NCBI RefSeq assembly: GCF_005145045.1
Contig: NZ_CP039691.1
Span: 501,001 to 565,000 of the forward strand
DNA: 64,000 nucleotides
Reading direction: 5' to 3'
Source: Agrobacterium larrymoorei
GTDB taxonomy: Bacteria > Pseudomonadota > Alphaproteobacteria > Rhizobiales > Rhizobiaceae
In this document: positions 18,238-28,561 of the stretch, piece by piece
Numbering within the stretch: position 1 is the stretch's first letter
How the letters are laid out: each line of letters begins with the position of its first letter
Position numbers and translations under genes: made by a program
Notes under the pieces: model-generated
The model's input: the letters and a program-made list of their open reading frames with translations, nothing else
What the model was told of the DNA's origin: nothing
The model's database searches: none

Positions 18238-19449
18238 TCATGCAATTGCGGAGATGGCTTTCTGCGTATCGTCCGGCTGGAGCCATTCGGCAATGCGTCT
18301 TGAAATGTTTTCCAGCCCATCCAACTTCAGATTGCGGCCATTGGCAGAGGGTGGCGGGCGTTTCAGCAGAGCTTTCAGCGCTTGCGCCATCAGTGCCGGG
18401 TCTTCCGCCTCTTCCGGCGAAAGCATGTCGAACAGCCCAAGCTCGGAAGCGCGGCTTGCGCGGATCAACTGCTCCTCGCGCGGCACGATGCGTGGCACCA
18501 CCAGCGCCGGTTTGTCGAAGGATAGAATTTCGCACACGGTATTGTAACCGCCCATGGAAACGACGGCCTGTGCTCCCGCCACCAGATCTTCCATACGGTT
18601 GTCGAATTCGATGATTTCCATATGCGGAATATCGGCAACGTGGCTTGCGAACTTCTGACGCTGTTCGGCGGGCATATAGGGGCCGAGAACGATGAGTGCC
18701 TTCTGCGTCAGCGACCTGTCGAACTTGTAGGCGCGGATGACGTCATCGATCAGCTCGCTACCATCGCCACCGCCGCCGGTCGTTACCAGAATATAATCGC
18801 CTTCATGCCTGTTGGGGCCATCCCCTTGAGTCTTGGAGCGTTGCAGGAAGCCGACAAAATCCATCTTGTCGCGCACAGGCTGCGGCACTTCGAGACCGGT
18901 CAGCGGATCGTGGAAATCCGGCGGGCCGTAGACCCACACGTGGTCGTAAAACCGTTCGATTTTCTTCAGCACATCATTGCGCTTCCACTCGGCTTCGAGA
19001 AGCTGGGGCGCGTCCATCACATCGCGAAGGCCGATAACCAGCTTCGTGCCTTTGGATTTGAGGTAGGTCAGCGTCTCCTCCACTTCGCCGCGCAGGCCCA
19101 TGGGCTCCTTGTCGACGATGAATATGTCCGGCTGGAAGCTTTCCGCCGTATGATAGATGATGGAGCGGCGCATCTTCAGGGTTTCCTGAAGATCTATATG
19201 CTGATCCATCGATGTGTATTCGCCGTTTCTGAGCTTGATGACGCTGGGGATTTTCACGAAATCCACCCGGGCGCGATAATCGAAGGCACCGGCGATGGTT
19301 GCGCCGGAGATGATGAGGACGTTGAGGCCGCGATAATCTTCCACCAGCGCATGGGCAATGGTGCGACACCGGCGCAGGTGTCCAAGCCCGAAGGAATCAT
19401 GGCTGTACATGAGAATGCGGGCATCGTTCAAACGAGCTGTCACAGGCAA
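18238..19449 (-). CDS. MurG-like glycosyltransferase (COG4671 type)
   Basis: This 403-residue GT-B protein begins ILMYSHDSFGLGHLRRCRTIAHAL, a MurG-type N-terminal loop. In the second half it has ILVTTGGGGDG and then VVSMGGYNTVCEILSFDKPALVVPR, the donor-binding signature. The stretch DIFIVDKEPMGLRGE in the first half is typical of the COG4671 predicted glycosyltransferases. It is a paralogue of the gene ending at 15794. It follows the ABC transporter genes by 65 bases in the same operon. The acceptor is unknown. Confidence 0.82.
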   Translation of the reverse strand: MPVTARLNDARILMYSHDSFGLGHLRRCRTIAHALVEDYRGLNVLIISGATIAGAFDYRARVDFVKIPSVIKLRNGEYTSMDQHIDLQETLKMRRSIIYHTAESFQPDIFIVDKEPMGLRGEVEETLTYLKSKGTKLVIGLRDVMDAPQLLEAEWKRNDVLKKIERFYDHVWVYGPPDFHDPLTGLEVPQPVRDKMDFVGFLQRSKTQGDGPNRHEGDYILVTTGGGGDGSELIDDVIRAYKFDRSLTQKALIVLGPYMPAEQRQKFASHVADIPHMEIIEFDNRMEDLVAGAQAVVSMGGYNTVCEILSFDKPALVVPRIVPREEQLIRASRASELGLFDMLSPEEAEDPALMAQALKALLKRPPPSANGRNLKLDGLENISRRIAEWLQPDDTQKAISAIA

Positions 19450-19514
19450 AACCTCTTTTTACCGCGCAGGAACCGCGTATGGAATTGGGGCCAATCTCTC
19501 AACATACAGTCCAC

Positions 19515-20690
19515 TTATTTGAATGGGTCTGCTGCATCACGTAGTCCATCGCCGAGGAAATTAAAGGCGAGAACGACAAGAACGACGGGGAGAATTGGTA
19601 TCAGAAGCCATGGATAAAGGGCAATCACGCTCACGCTTCTCGCTTCTGTGAGCAAAATCCCCCAACTTGTGATCGGTGGGCGAAGGCCAAGGCCTAAGAA
19701 GCTGAGTGCGGTTTCGCCCAGAATCATGCCCGGAATGGTGAGCGTTGCCGAGGCGATCAGATGCGACATGAAGCCGGGGATCAAATGCCGCCCAATGATG
19801 CGGCTGGTGCTGGCGCCCATCAGTTGCGCTGAAAGAACGTAATCTTCTTCGCGAAGCGCCAGAAGCTTGGAGCGCACGGCGCGCGCCAGCCCCGTCCAGT
19901 CCAGCAATCCCAATATGAGGGTGATGCCGAGATAGACGAGGATTGGGCTCCATGTGACGGGCATGATGGCGGCAAGCGCAAGCCACAGCGGAATGCTGGG
20001 AATGGACTGCAAGACCTCGATGATGCGCTGAACGACAAGATCGAACCAGCCGCCGCGATAGCCTGCAAGACCGCCGATCACGATGCCGAGAACGAAGCTC
20101 ATGGCGACGCCGAACAGGCCGATGGTGAGCGAGATGCGGGCGCCGTAGATGATGCGCGACAGCACGTCGCGACCGAGGCGATCCGTGCCAAGCAGGAACA
20201 TCTGCCCGTCTTTCGCAGGGCATACCAGATGAACGTTGCTGTCGAACAGGCCCCAGAAGCGATAGCCATCTCCCCGGCAGAAGAACCTGATCTTCTGAAC
20301 ATCTGTCGGCACGTCCACATAGACGCGGCGCAGATTTTCCATGTCGAGGCTCATCGTGCGGCCATAGACGAACGGGCCGATGAATTGGCCATCGTGGAAG
20401 AAATGGATGCTCTGCGGCGGCGCGTAGATGTTTTCCACATCACGCGTATGCAGATTATAGGGCGCGAGGAATTCGCAGATCAGGATGGAGAGATAGAGAA
20501 ACAGCAGGAAGATGCCGGAATAGAGCGCAAGCTTATGCTGGCGGAACTGCCACCACATCAGTTTCCATTGAGATGCCCTGCCCACCATGGCAAGGCCGCT
20601 CGTGGCTGGCTCTACCAGATACGGATCGAAAGGGGCGGTTGAGACGTAATGCGGCAGCGGCTCGCCGGGCTTCGGAATGGACGAAGTCAT
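19515..20690 (-). CDS. Peptide/nickel-type ABC transporter permease (DppC/YejE-like)
   Basis: The 391-residue protein has one N-terminal membrane segment (about residues 55-75), a periplasmic loop of about 110 residues, and a C-terminal permease domain with five segments. The LLALREEDYVLSAQLMGAS EAA-type loop docks the ATPase. The long loop resembles YejE-like permeases more than DppC. The start ATG at 20690 overlaps the stop of the partner permease as ATGA, showing coupled translation. Confidence 0.88.
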   Translation of the reverse strand: MTSSIPKPGEPLPHYVSTAPFDPYLVEPATSGLAMVGRASQWKLMWWQFRQHKLALYSGIFLLFLYLSILICEFLAPYNLHTRDVENIYAPPQSIHFFHDGQFIGPFVYGRTMSLDMENLRRVYVDVPTDVQKIRFFCRGDGYRFWGLFDSNVHLVCPAKDGQMFLLGTDRLGRDVLSRIIYGARISLTIGLFGVAMSFVLGIVIGGLAGYRGGWFDLVVQRIIEVLQSIPSIPLWLALAAIMPVTWSPILVYLGITLILGLLDWTGLARAVRSKLLALREEDYVLSAQLMGASTSRIIGRHLIPGFMSHLIASATLTIPGMILGETALSFLGLGLRPPITSWGILLTEARSVSVIALYPWLLIPILPVVLVVLAFNFLGDGLRDAADPFK

Positions 20691-21685
20691 TTGACGTTAC
20701 CACCTCCGAAGCGGATGCGAGGATCGAGAATGGCGAGCGCAATATCTGAAATCAGCACGCCGATGACGGTGAGGAACGCGAGGAACATCAGGAACGAGCC
20801 TGCCAGATACATGTCCTGGCTCTGAAGCGCACGGATCAGCATCGGGCCGGTCGTTTCCAGTGACAGCACGACGGCGGTGATTTCCGCGCCCGAGATGATT
20901 GCGGGCAGGATGGAGCCGATATCCGAAATGAAAAAATTCAGCGCCATGCGCAGCGGATACTTGGTCAGCACCTTGAAAGGATGCAGGCCCTTGGCGCGTG
21001 CGGTGACGACATATTGCTTCTGCAATTCATCCAGCAGATTGGCGCGTAGACGCCGGATCATGCCTGCCGTTCCCGCCGTGCCGATGATCAGGACGGGGAT
21101 CCACAGGTGTTCCATGATGGACTTGAACTTGTCCCAGCTCATCGGCTGGTTGAGATATTCACGGTCCATCAGGTGGCCGATAGAGGTGCCGAACCAGATA
21201 TTGGCGAAATACATCAGGATCAGGGCCAGCATGAAATTCGGAATGGCGATGCCGAGCAGACCGACGAAGGTGAGGCCATAATCGCCCCAGCTGTATTTGT
21301 GCGTGGCGGAATAGATGCCGATGGGGAAGGCCAGAATCCAGGTCACGATGATGGTCACGAAGGACACCAGAACCGTTAGCCACAGCCGTTCCCCCACCAC
21401 TTCGCTGACGGGAAGCTGGTATTCGAAGGAGTAACCGAAATCGCCGACGAGCATGCCCGTTGCCCATCTGGAATAGCGGATGGGCGCGGGCTGATCGAAG
21501 CCGTAGCGGACGCGCAGTTCCTCGATTTCGGCCATGTTGGCCGTCTCGCCCATGGCGCGCATTTCGGCAACATAGCTTTCGAAGTAATCTCCCGGCGGAA
21601 GCTCGATGATGGTGAAGACTAGCATCGAGATCAGGATCAGCGTGGGGATCATGACGAGCAGGCGCCCTAGGATATATCTGAGCAT
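20687..21685 (-). CDS. Peptide/nickel-type ABC transporter permease (DppB/YejB-like)
   Basis: The 332-residue protein begins MLRYILGRLLVMIPTLILISMLVFTII, the first segment of DppB-type permeases, and has about six segments in all. The ATPase-docking EAA-type loop includes KQYVVTARAKGLHPFKVLTKYPLR. The ATG at 21685 was chosen over an upstream start at 21730 because the hydrophobic segment begins there and it lies one base after the stop of the binding-protein gene. It forms the channel with the permease at 19515. Confidence 0.9.
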   Translation of the reverse strand: MLRYILGRLLVMIPTLILISMLVFTIIELPPGDYFESYVAEMRAMGETANMAEIEELRVRYGFDQPAPIRYSRWATGMLVGDFGYSFEYQLPVSEVVGERLWLTVLVSFVTIIVTWILAFPIGIYSATHKYSWGDYGLTFVGLLGIAIPNFMLALILMYFANIWFGTSIGHLMDREYLNQPMSWDKFKSIMEHLWIPVLIIGTAGTAGMIRRLRANLLDELQKQYVVTARAKGLHPFKVLTKYPLRMALNFFISDIGSILPAIISGAEITAVVLSLETTGPMLIRALQSQDMYLAGSFLMFLAFLTVIGVLISDIALAILDPRIRFGGGNVK

Positions 21686-21686
21686 A

Positions 21687-23588
21687 TCATGCGCTCCCGT
21701 CGTACCAGAACGCGTCCGGCATGTAGACACCGAGATAAGAGGTCGGCTCGAAACCGTAGAGCGCTTTTTCCGGCACGTTCTTCATCTTCGCCGTGTGAAC
21801 GATAGGCTGAAGCGCGCCGTTGACGATGCCGATGGAAAAGACCTGCTGCGTGTAGAGCGTCAGCATTTCCAGCCAGATGGCCTTCCGCTCTTCATCGGTG
21901 ATACTGCGACGCCACTTCTTGAAAAGCTCCAGCAGGCGAATGGCTTCCGGCAGATCCGGCTCCTTGCCCTCGCGACCGCCGGAAAGATAGTGAATGCCCC
22001 AGACCGGCCATTGCAACTGGTCGTCACCCGTGGGAGCAAGGCCTGAGGGCAGCATGTCGGCGTTGGGAATTGCATTGTCCATTCCGAACCAGACGGACAT
22101 CATCACTTCACCGCCCATGGCGCGCTTGCGGAAGACATCGCGCTGCGTCGGACGGCTGGAAAGGGAAATGCCCACCTTGCGCCAATGGTCCGTCACGAGC
22201 TCCAGCACGTCGGTTTCCAGCGTGCTCTCGCCGGATGTTTCAACGATGATATGGGCCAGCCTGCCATCGGGAAGCAGGCGAATGCCCTTGTCGTTGCGGT
22301 TGGTGAGGCCCGCCTCGTCCAGAAGCCTGTTGGCCAGATCCGGATCGAACTGCGCCCATGCCGTCGCAAATTCCGGGCGGAAAAGCGGGCTTTCCGGCAG
22401 CACGGTATCGGCGCTCTCCTTGGCCAGCCCATAGAAGCAGACCATGTTGATTTCGTGCCGGTTGATCGCGACCGACAGCGCGCGTCGGATGTTTGCGTCG
22501 CGGAAGAGATTGCGCCAGCCTTCGTCGGCGCAATTGAGGTTCGGCAGCAGGCAGACGCGCGATCCCTGGCTGCGCTTCCACAATTTGACCGTCAGCGGAT
22601 AGCGATCCTCTGCATCCTTCAGGAAGGTGTAATCGTTGAAATCCAGTCCCATGAACTGGAGATCGCTGTCGCCCGAGGCGGTTTTCGCCGCGATGATTTC
22701 CGACGAGGTGACGTTCAGAAGGAAACGGTCGAGATAGGGAAGCTGCAAGCCGTTCTCATCGACGCGGTGATAGTAGGGATTGCGCTCGAAGATGAATTGC
22801 TCCGCAGGTGGCGCATTGATGACGCGCCATGCATCGAGTGTCGGCAGGTCCGGGTTTTCCGGGCGCAGTTGGCGCGACATCTTGATGTGCAGGCTGCTCC
22901 AGTCATCGACCTTGTTCTTCTTCATCAGCTTGGCGAGCTTTTCTTCGCTCTGATACTTGATGTGGAACTGCTTCATATAGGCAGCGGGCAGGAAGACGCG
23001 CGCCGGCGTAGCCCCGGCAAGTTTCGCCAGAAAATCCGGGTTCGGACCGTCCCAGGTATAGCGCACCGTCAGCTTGTCGATGACTTCGACCACAGGCGGC
23101 TTGCTATAGACCAGAAGCTCGATGGGCGGGCCGCCCTTGTGAATTTCCAGATTGAGAGCCACATCTTCCCAGAAATAACGGAAATCTTCCGAGGTGAATT
23201 CGCTGCCATCGGACCACTTGTGGCCTTCGCGCAGCTTCAGCGTGAAGATGCGCTCTTCATCGACGGTGTAGGATTCGAGAATATCCGGCTGGAAGTCGAA
23301 ATGCTCGTCATAGCCAACGAGGCGGGCATAGCTGTTGATCGGCATCAGGCGGATATCGCGCTGGCCGCCGATCAGCATCCGCACGGTGCCGCCATGCTTC
23401 CCGGGCTCGCGGCCCATTTCCTTCAGGTTGATGACGCGCGGGTTCTTCGGCAGTCGCTGGTCCAGCGGCGGCAATTCGCCCTTGTCGCGTTTTTCCTTGA
23501 AGAAATCCGCATCCGTATAGGCGGCAAACGCTTTCCAGGGTGCAAAGACGGAGGCCAGAAGCGCAAGTGTGGTGCGGCGCGTAATCAC
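21687..23588 (-). CDS. Family 5 extracellular solute-binding protein of an ABC importer
   Basis: At 633 residues this is a large SBP_bac_5 protein, similar in size to YejA. It has a signal peptide of about 22 residues with two arginines at positions 4-5 ([10 protein letters not shown]), which could be Tat-type. Family landmarks include [19 protein letters not shown] in the first quarter and [12 protein letters not shown] in the middle. It would bind a peptide, opine-like or glycopeptide ligand in the periplasm. The GTG start at 23588 overlaps the stop of the ATPase gene as GTGA. Confidence 0.9.
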   Translation of the reverse strand: MITRRTTLALLASVFAPWKAFAAYTDADFFKEKRDKGELPPLDQRLPKNPRVINLKEMGREPGKHGGTVRMLIGGQRDIRLMPINSYARLVGYDEHFDFQPDILESYTVDEERIFTLKLREGHKWSDGSEFTSEDFRYFWEDVALNLEIHKGGPPIELLVYSKPPVVEVIDKLTVRYTWDGPNPDFLAKLAGATPARVFLPAAYMKQFHIKYQSEEKLAKLMKKNKVDDWSSLHIKMSRQLRPENPDLPTLDAWRVINAPPAEQFIFERNPYYHRVDENGLQLPYLDRFLLNVTSSEIIAAKTASGDSDLQFMGLDFNDYTFLKDAEDRYPLTVKLWKRSQGSRVCLLPNLNCADEGWRNLFRDANIRRALSVAINRHEINMVCFYGLAKESADTVLPESPLFRPEFATAWAQFDPDLANRLLDEAGLTNRNDKGIRLLPDGRLAHIIVETSGESTLETDVLELVTDHWRKVGISLSSRPTQRDVFRKRAMGGEVMMSVWFGMDNAIPNADMLPSGLAPTGDDQLQWPVWGIHYLSGGREGKEPDLPEAIRLLELFKKWRRSITDEERKAIWLEMLTLYTQQVFSIGIVNGALQPIVHTAKMKNVPEKALYGFEPTSYLGVYMPDAFWYDGSA

Positions 23589-25477
23589 GAACGTAACTCC
23601 CGAACATCCGCATTGGAATTGGCAAGCACGAGATGCCCCCCGCCCAGATCGGCCGTAATCAAACTGCCATCCTGTTCATCGCGGAACTGTTTGCCCCAGT
23701 CGAACTTGCCGGTCGCGCTGATTTTTCCAATCGTGTTGAAATCCAGCGGGCGGTCGAGATCGGGGAAGGGAACGGCTGCCAGCAGCGACTTGGTGTAGGG
23801 GTGAACAGGGTTGCGCATCAGCGTTTCGCGCGGCGCAAGCTCCACGATCTTGCCCTCGCACATTACCGCAACCCGGTCTGCCATGTAATCCACCACGGCC
23901 AGATTGTGGGAGATAAAGAGGTAGGTAAGGCCAAGGTCCTTCTGCAAATCCTTGAGGAGATTGAGAATTTGCGCCTGAACGGAAACGTCGAGTGCGGAAA
24001 CAGGCTCATCGCAGATCAGCAGTTCCGGTCCGAGCATCAAGGCGCGGGCGATGCCGATACGCTGGCGCTGCCCGCCGGAAAAGCTGTGCGGATAACGGTT
24101 CAGCGCGCTGTCACCAAGGCCAATTGCGCGCAGCAGGTTCTTCACGCGGGCAGAGCGATATTTCGAATCGCCGCGACCATGGATTTCCAGCGGTTCGCTC
24201 AGGATATTGCCGACTGTCATACGGGGCGACAGAGACGAGATCGGGTCCTGGAACACCATCTGAATTCGGGTGCGCAACTCGCGTAGATCGCCATCCCTGG
24301 CGTTCAGAACGTCGATATCGCCGTTTTTGCTGTGGAAAGTGATCGAACCTTCATCCGGCTTCACGGCGCGCATCAGTATTTTGCTGACCGTGGTCTTGCC
24401 GCTGCCGCTTTCCCCGACAAGGCCGAGGCACTCACCGCGCATGATATCGAAGCTGACACCATCCACTGCCTTTGTGGCGCTTGATTTGCCGGAGGTGAAC
24501 CAGCTGGATTTGCGGGTGGTGAAGGTCTTGCTGATGTTGTCGACGCGCAGAAGGACGCCAGGCGCCTTGTCCACCGTCGCTGTCTTCTTGCCGATCAGGC
24601 TTTCCTTGTCGATGGTCACTTCACGCAGCGCCTTCAGCCGCTCGCCGGGCTTCATGTCGAAATGCGGAACCGCAGCCATCAGGCCCTTAAGATAGGGGTG
24701 CGAAGGCGCGCGGAAAATGTCATCCACCGTGCCCGCTTCCATGATCTCGCCCTGATAGATGACAGCAACCTCGTCGGCGATATTGGCAACGACGCCAAGA
24801 TCGTGGGTAATGAGCAGCATGCTCATATTGAGCCGGCTTTGCAGGTCGCGCAGCAGTTTCAGGATTTGCGCCTGAATGGTCACATCGAGCGCTGTTGTCG
24901 GCTCATCCGCAATCAGAAGGGCAGGGCGACAGATCAGCGCCATGGCAATCATGGCGCGCTGGCGCATGCCGCCTGAAAGCTCGAACGGGTACATCTGGCA
25001 AATCTTGGCGGGCTTGGCGAAGCCCACGAGATCCAGCGTTTCCTCTATCTTCTCCTGCCGCTCTTTCGGCGACAGAACGGAGTGGATGCGCAATGCCTCA
25101 TCGATCTGGTTGCCAATCGTGTGGAGCGGCGAAAACGATGTCATCGGCTCCTGAAAAATGAGGCCGATGCGGTTGCCACGAATGGCGCGCATGGGCTTTC
25201 CATCCGGCTCCAGCTGTAAGAGATCAGTCGGGCGTTCGCCGGGGCGCTTCGGGTCGGAAAAGAGAACGCGCCCGTTCACACTCGCGGTGCGGGGCTGGAT
25301 GCCCATGATTGTCTGGCCGATGACGGATTTGCCCGAGCCGGATTCCCCGACAAGTGCCGTGACCTTGCCCGGCAGAATGCGGAGGCTGGCATTGCGGACG
25401 GCGTCGATTTTTCCGCCCATAATGGAAAAAGAGACTTGCAGATTTTCGATGCGAAGCAAATCTGCGTCTGCACTCAT
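23585..25477 (-). CDS. Fused dual-ATPase subunit of a peptide-type ABC transporter
   Basis: This 630-residue protein contains two complete nucleotide-binding domains in one chain, as in YejF. The first has Walker A GESGSGKS near residue 45, LSGGMRQR and [12 protein letters not shown]. The second has GESGSGKT near residue 360, [15 protein letters not shown] and [12 protein letters not shown]. Both domains look competent for ATP hydrolysis. It is the first gene of the operon that continues with the binding protein, two permeases and three glycosyltransferases. Confidence 0.93.
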   Translation of the reverse strand: MSADADLLRIENLQVSFSIMGGKIDAVRNASLRILPGKVTALVGESGSGKSVIGQTIMGIQPRTASVNGRVLFSDPKRPGERPTDLLQLEPDGKPMRAIRGNRIGLIFQEPMTSFSPLHTIGNQIDEALRIHSVLSPKERQEKIEETLDLVGFAKPAKICQMYPFELSGGMRQRAMIAMALICRPALLIADEPTTALDVTIQAQILKLLRDLQSRLNMSMLLITHDLGVVANIADEVAVIYQGEIMEAGTVDDIFRAPSHPYLKGLMAAVPHFDMKPGERLKALREVTIDKESLIGKKTATVDKAPGVLLRVDNISKTFTTRKSSWFTSGKSSATKAVDGVSFDIMRGECLGLVGESGSGKTTVSKILMRAVKPDEGSITFHSKNGDIDVLNARDGDLRELRTRIQMVFQDPISSLSPRMTVGNILSEPLEIHGRGDSKYRSARVKNLLRAIGLGDSALNRYPHSFSGGQRQRIGIARALMLGPELLICDEPVSALDVSVQAQILNLLKDLQKDLGLTYLFISHNLAVVDYMADRVAVMCEGKIVELAPRETLMRNPVHPYTKSLLAAVPFPDLDRPLDFNTIGKISATGKFDWGKQFRDEQDGSLITADLGGGHLVLANSNADVRELRS

Positions 25478-25662
25478 GCCAAGAACCCCTTGCCGCCTTG
25501 TTTCTTATTTCGCGGCCATTAACCTTCACGTTATCGCACGCTACAAGCTCTGTCCATGCTCTTGAAACCATGAAAATTTCAGGCATCCGAGATGTTCTTT
25601 ATGCTTGCAGGACAACATCTATTTCGAAGATATGTCGGACTTATTAAGGTCAGGAACGCTCC

Positions 25663-26625
25663 ATGCCAGACAAGGCTTATTTTGATGCGAAGCTTGCAGA
25701 AATCCGGCATTTGGTGGCTGAGCGCAATTTCGATGAGGCCGAAAGCCGTCTCCAACTTTTAAGCGAGGAGAGTGACCAGCACTTTATGGGTGAGCAGACG
25801 GCGCTCGGCCTGCCGCGGAAGCTCCATTCCGCTCATCTGCGGCTTGAGAAGGCGAGGGGAGATGTGCTTCGCCGAGCCGGCTATCAATATCTTCTGGTCC
25901 CTCCGGTGGAAACCTTCGAGCCCTATGGTCGATTTTCGTCCGAGGAGAGGAAGCTCATTGCCGCCAAGAACCGCGAAGCGGTGCCGCGTGTCATTCATCA
26001 AATCTGGATCGGCGACAGAGACGTTCCGCCCGCGACCGAAGCTTGGGCGGCGCATGCGAAAGCCAACGGCCTGACCTACCGGCTTTGGCGGGAGGAGGAT
26101 CTGGCGCGTGAAGGGATCAGCACCGATCCGGTCTTTCAGCGGATGCTTTCCGAGAAGGATTTTCCCGGCGCGGTGGATGTGGCGCGCTATGTCATCCTGT
26201 CCCGCTTCGGCGGCATTTATCTCGACTGCGATTTTTACCCGGCGCGCGATGATGCCAGCTTTTTCGATGTTCTACCGATGATCGGCCTGACGGCCTTTGC
26301 CGAGGATACGCCGCGCCAGACAGGCAGAGGAAGCGTGCTGTTCGCCAATTCCTTCATCGCTGCGCCTGCGGGGCATCCGGTCTTCGAGCGAATTTTGCAG
26401 GCACTGCCGGATATTCTTCAGCACCTGCCGCGCGCACCTGCCTGGTGGGCAACGGGGCCGCTGATCTTTACCGTCGTTGCACGCGCAGGCTCCGTTTCTC
26501 TCGCCAATGCAGATTTCGTCGCAGCCGCTCTTCCAGATCGCGCGCCATTCAGCGCCGTAGAGGACGCCCGTGCGAAAGCGGGAGCGGAAAATGACGGGCT
26601 TCTGATCGCCTGGAAATCATGGTGA
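25663..26625 (+). CDS. DXD-motif glycosyltransferase (GT32-like)
   Basis: The central part has IPRVIHQIWIGD-type sequence (PRVIHQIWIGDRDVPP) followed by DVARYVILSRFGGIYLDCDFYPARD. In this pattern the DCD triplet is the metal/nucleotide-sugar binding DXD of the Gly_transf_sug family. About 100 residues precede this domain and are charged and helical, without a recognised fold. It probably adds a sugar to a surface glycan or lipid. It is divergent from the ABC operon and its end overlaps the end of the deacetylase gene by nine bases. Confidence 0.82.
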   Translation: MPDKAYFDAKLAEIRHLVAERNFDEAESRLQLLSEESDQHFMGEQTALGLPRKLHSAHLRLEKARGDVLRRAGYQYLLVPPVETFEPYGRFSSEERKLIAAKNREAVPRVIHQIWIGDRDVPPATEAWAAHAKANGLTYRLWREEDLAREGISTDPVFQRMLSEKDFPGAVDVARYVILSRFGGIYLDCDFYPARDDASFFDVLPMIGLTAFAEDTPRQTGRGSVLFANSFIAAPAGHPVFERILQALPDILQHLPRAPAWWATGPLIFTVVARAGSVSLANADFVAAALPDRAPFSAVEDARAKAGAENDGLLIAWKSW

Positions 26626-27360
26626 CGGGTTCGCGATAAGCTCTCTCGATGAACGCCAGCGGCAGCCGGGGTGATTGGCTGTCAGGGAAAACAGGCGCTC
26701 GAGAAAACTCCACACCGCTTCATCATGATCGAGATGATGGGTGAGGATGCCCGCCGTTCGACCAGCGGGCTGAGCAACGGATATACGCTCGGCGGTTTCG
26801 GCAAAGAGCAGATCGTGGTCTTTGCCACCTCTCGTCCCGCGCCAGTCTATGACGTCGATATGGGTATTTAGAAGCGTTATCGGACTTTCTTTCTCCGGCC
26901 CATAGACCGAAAGTGCTGTAAAGCCAATGTCATTCAGGCCATCGATGATGTCCTGATCGATCCGGTTCCATGGCGGAACGAGCATGGGCACGAAACGGCT
27001 CGGGTGGAGTGCCCGTAATTTTGAAAACCCCGCTTCCAGTTCACCAAGAACGATGTCCCTGCCACGGTGCAGCCCAAGCTCGCGCTTCTTCTCATCCGGC
27101 CCCGCATGGTTCTTATGCGCCCAGCCGTGGACTGCGATGTGGATGTCGGTCGTGCCACTCAGCTTCTTTGCCAGCGCCTCACCCGTCGGCTCGGGAATGA
27201 CGGCGAGGGTCATGGGAACGGCGTAGGTTTGCGAAAGTGCCAGCAGACGATCAAGTGCCAAGGTTGGCTGCGTCGCATCGTCGTCGCGGAGCCAGAGATC
27301 GGCAACTCTGCCCTCGTTAGCGAGCTGATCGAGCGTTTCGAGAAGCCGTTTTTCCGTCAT
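26617..27360 (-). CDS. NodB-like polysaccharide deacetylase family protein
   Basis: This 247-residue protein has the NodB-homology pattern: LWLRDDDA near residue 22 (catalytic/metal aspartates), HGWAHKN near residue 78 (metal histidines), and VPPWNRI near residue 127. No signal peptide is visible, so it would act in the cytoplasm, perhaps removing N-acyl groups from a glycan precursor. Its ATG overlaps the stop of the upstream glycosyltransferase as ATGA, so the two are made together. Confidence 0.78.
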   Translation of the reverse strand: MTEKRLLETLDQLANEGRVADLWLRDDDATQPTLALDRLLALSQTYAVPMTLAVIPEPTGEALAKKLSGTTDIHIAVHGWAHKNHAGPDEKKRELGLHRGRDIVLGELEAGFSKLRALHPSRFVPMLVPPWNRIDQDIIDGLNDIGFTALSVYGPEKESPITLLNTHIDVIDWRGTRGGKDHDLLFAETAERISVAQPAGRTAGILTHHLDHDEAVWSFLERLFSLTANHPGCRWRSSRELIANPSP

Positions 27361-28454
27361 GCCCTGTTTCCTTGAACCGCTTGCAAAATCTTATCCAATG
27401 TCGCCGCCGCTTTCTGAAGGGAGCGTTCCTGTGTGGCGAAGTGGCGTGCATTATCGGCCAGCCGCTGCCGTTTTTCTGCATTCGTCAACAGGGACGCGAT
27501 GGCATCCGCAAATATCTGGCTTTGCCCCGGCGGGGTCAGGATGCCGGTCTTCCCGTCAGAAACGACCTCCGGCACACCCGCTATGTGTTCCGCAATCACG
27601 GGCAGGCCTGCCGCCTGCGCCTCCAGATAGGCAAGACCATAGGCCTCTCCGTGCCCCGGCCATACATACAACGATGCGTGAGAGAGAATATTTGCGATCT
27701 GCTGAGGATTCTTCTCGCCGTGCCAAACCAGCCGATCAGATGCGATGCCGTCGAAGAGCCTGTGCACTGCGTCGCGTTCAGGCCCATCGCCGATGATCTC
27801 CAGCGTCCAGGCCAGCGCCTGAGGCAGCAATTCGAGTGCTTTTGCCAGCGCCGCGTAGCTGCTGACCTTATCACCCGCCCGCATCATCGCCACCGTTGCC
27901 ATGCGGCCTGTGGCCGGTGCCGGGGTCTGATGTTCAAACAGAGAGGCGTCGATAAAGGGCGGCAGCATCTCGGAGCGGATGGCTGGATCGGCCTTGATAA
28001 GACCTTCGCGATCACGATGGGTGAAGCAGATATTGACGGCTGCAAAGCGCAGGTCGCCCAGCAGCTTGGCCTGCACATCCGCCCATCCAGAGGCATTGCG
28101 CTTCGGCGAGTATGAGGCTTCCGCAGTGGTGTAGGGGATGCCGAAACGCTTGCAGAGTTCAGGTCCGAGCAGATCGAGAGCCTTGTAATAGGGATGATAG
28201 CAGAACCAGATATCCGGCTTTGCTGTCTGGCTCCACAGCGCTGAAATCCGCTCGATTTCACCTGTTGCGTCGCATCCCAGCGCATCTGCCTCTTCGCCGT
28301 CAGGTTGACGCAGGAAGGTTCGGAGCTCCGACACTACATCGACCTCGTGACCGGACAGCTGCATCGCCTGCATGAGCAGCCGCGCCATCAGCCGGTCGCC
28401 GGAGGGCACGGGATGGTTCGGTGACTTCAGCGGGCAGTAGAAGGCGATTTTCAT
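27357..28454 (-). CDS. Family 4-like glycosyltransferase
   Basis: This 365-residue GT-B enzyme begins MKIAFYCPLKSPNHPVPSGDRLMARLL and ends with a donor-binding domain. The domain contains LEIIGDGPERDAV, VWPGHGEAYGLAYLEAQAAGLPVIA and then GVPEVVSDGKTGIL, all typical of family 4. The ATG at 28454 was preferred to an upstream GTG at 28484 because the first strand starts there; neither has a strong ribosome site. It is coupled to the deacetylase gene and divergent from the nucleotide-sugar dehydrogenase. Confidence 0.86.
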   Translation of the reverse strand: MKIAFYCPLKSPNHPVPSGDRLMARLLMQAMQLSGHEVDVVSELRTFLRQPDGEEADALGCDATGEIERISALWSQTAKPDIWFCYHPYYKALDLLGPELCKRFGIPYTTAEASYSPKRNASGWADVQAKLLGDLRFAAVNICFTHRDREGLIKADPAIRSEMLPPFIDASLFEHQTPAPATGRMATVAMMRAGDKVSSYAALAKALELLPQALAWTLEIIGDGPERDAVHRLFDGIASDRLVWHGEKNPQQIANILSHASLYVWPGHGEAYGLAYLEAQAAGLPVIAEHIAGVPEVVSDGKTGILTPPGQSQIFADAIASLLTNAEKRQRLADNARHFATQERSLQKAAATLDKILQAVQGNRA

Positions 28455-28561
28455 GGCAGCGAGTTGTGCGTCTTCGCTCAACACTTCGTCAACCGGAATT
28501 TAAGATGCCCCTGCCTTGACACCTTGGGTGTTCTCGCCCAACTGATGAGCATGTTTCCTTC

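Noticed and set aside
22185..23798. 537-residue frame on the plus strand
   Set aside because: It is antisense to the solute-binding protein gene and has no recognisable motifs.
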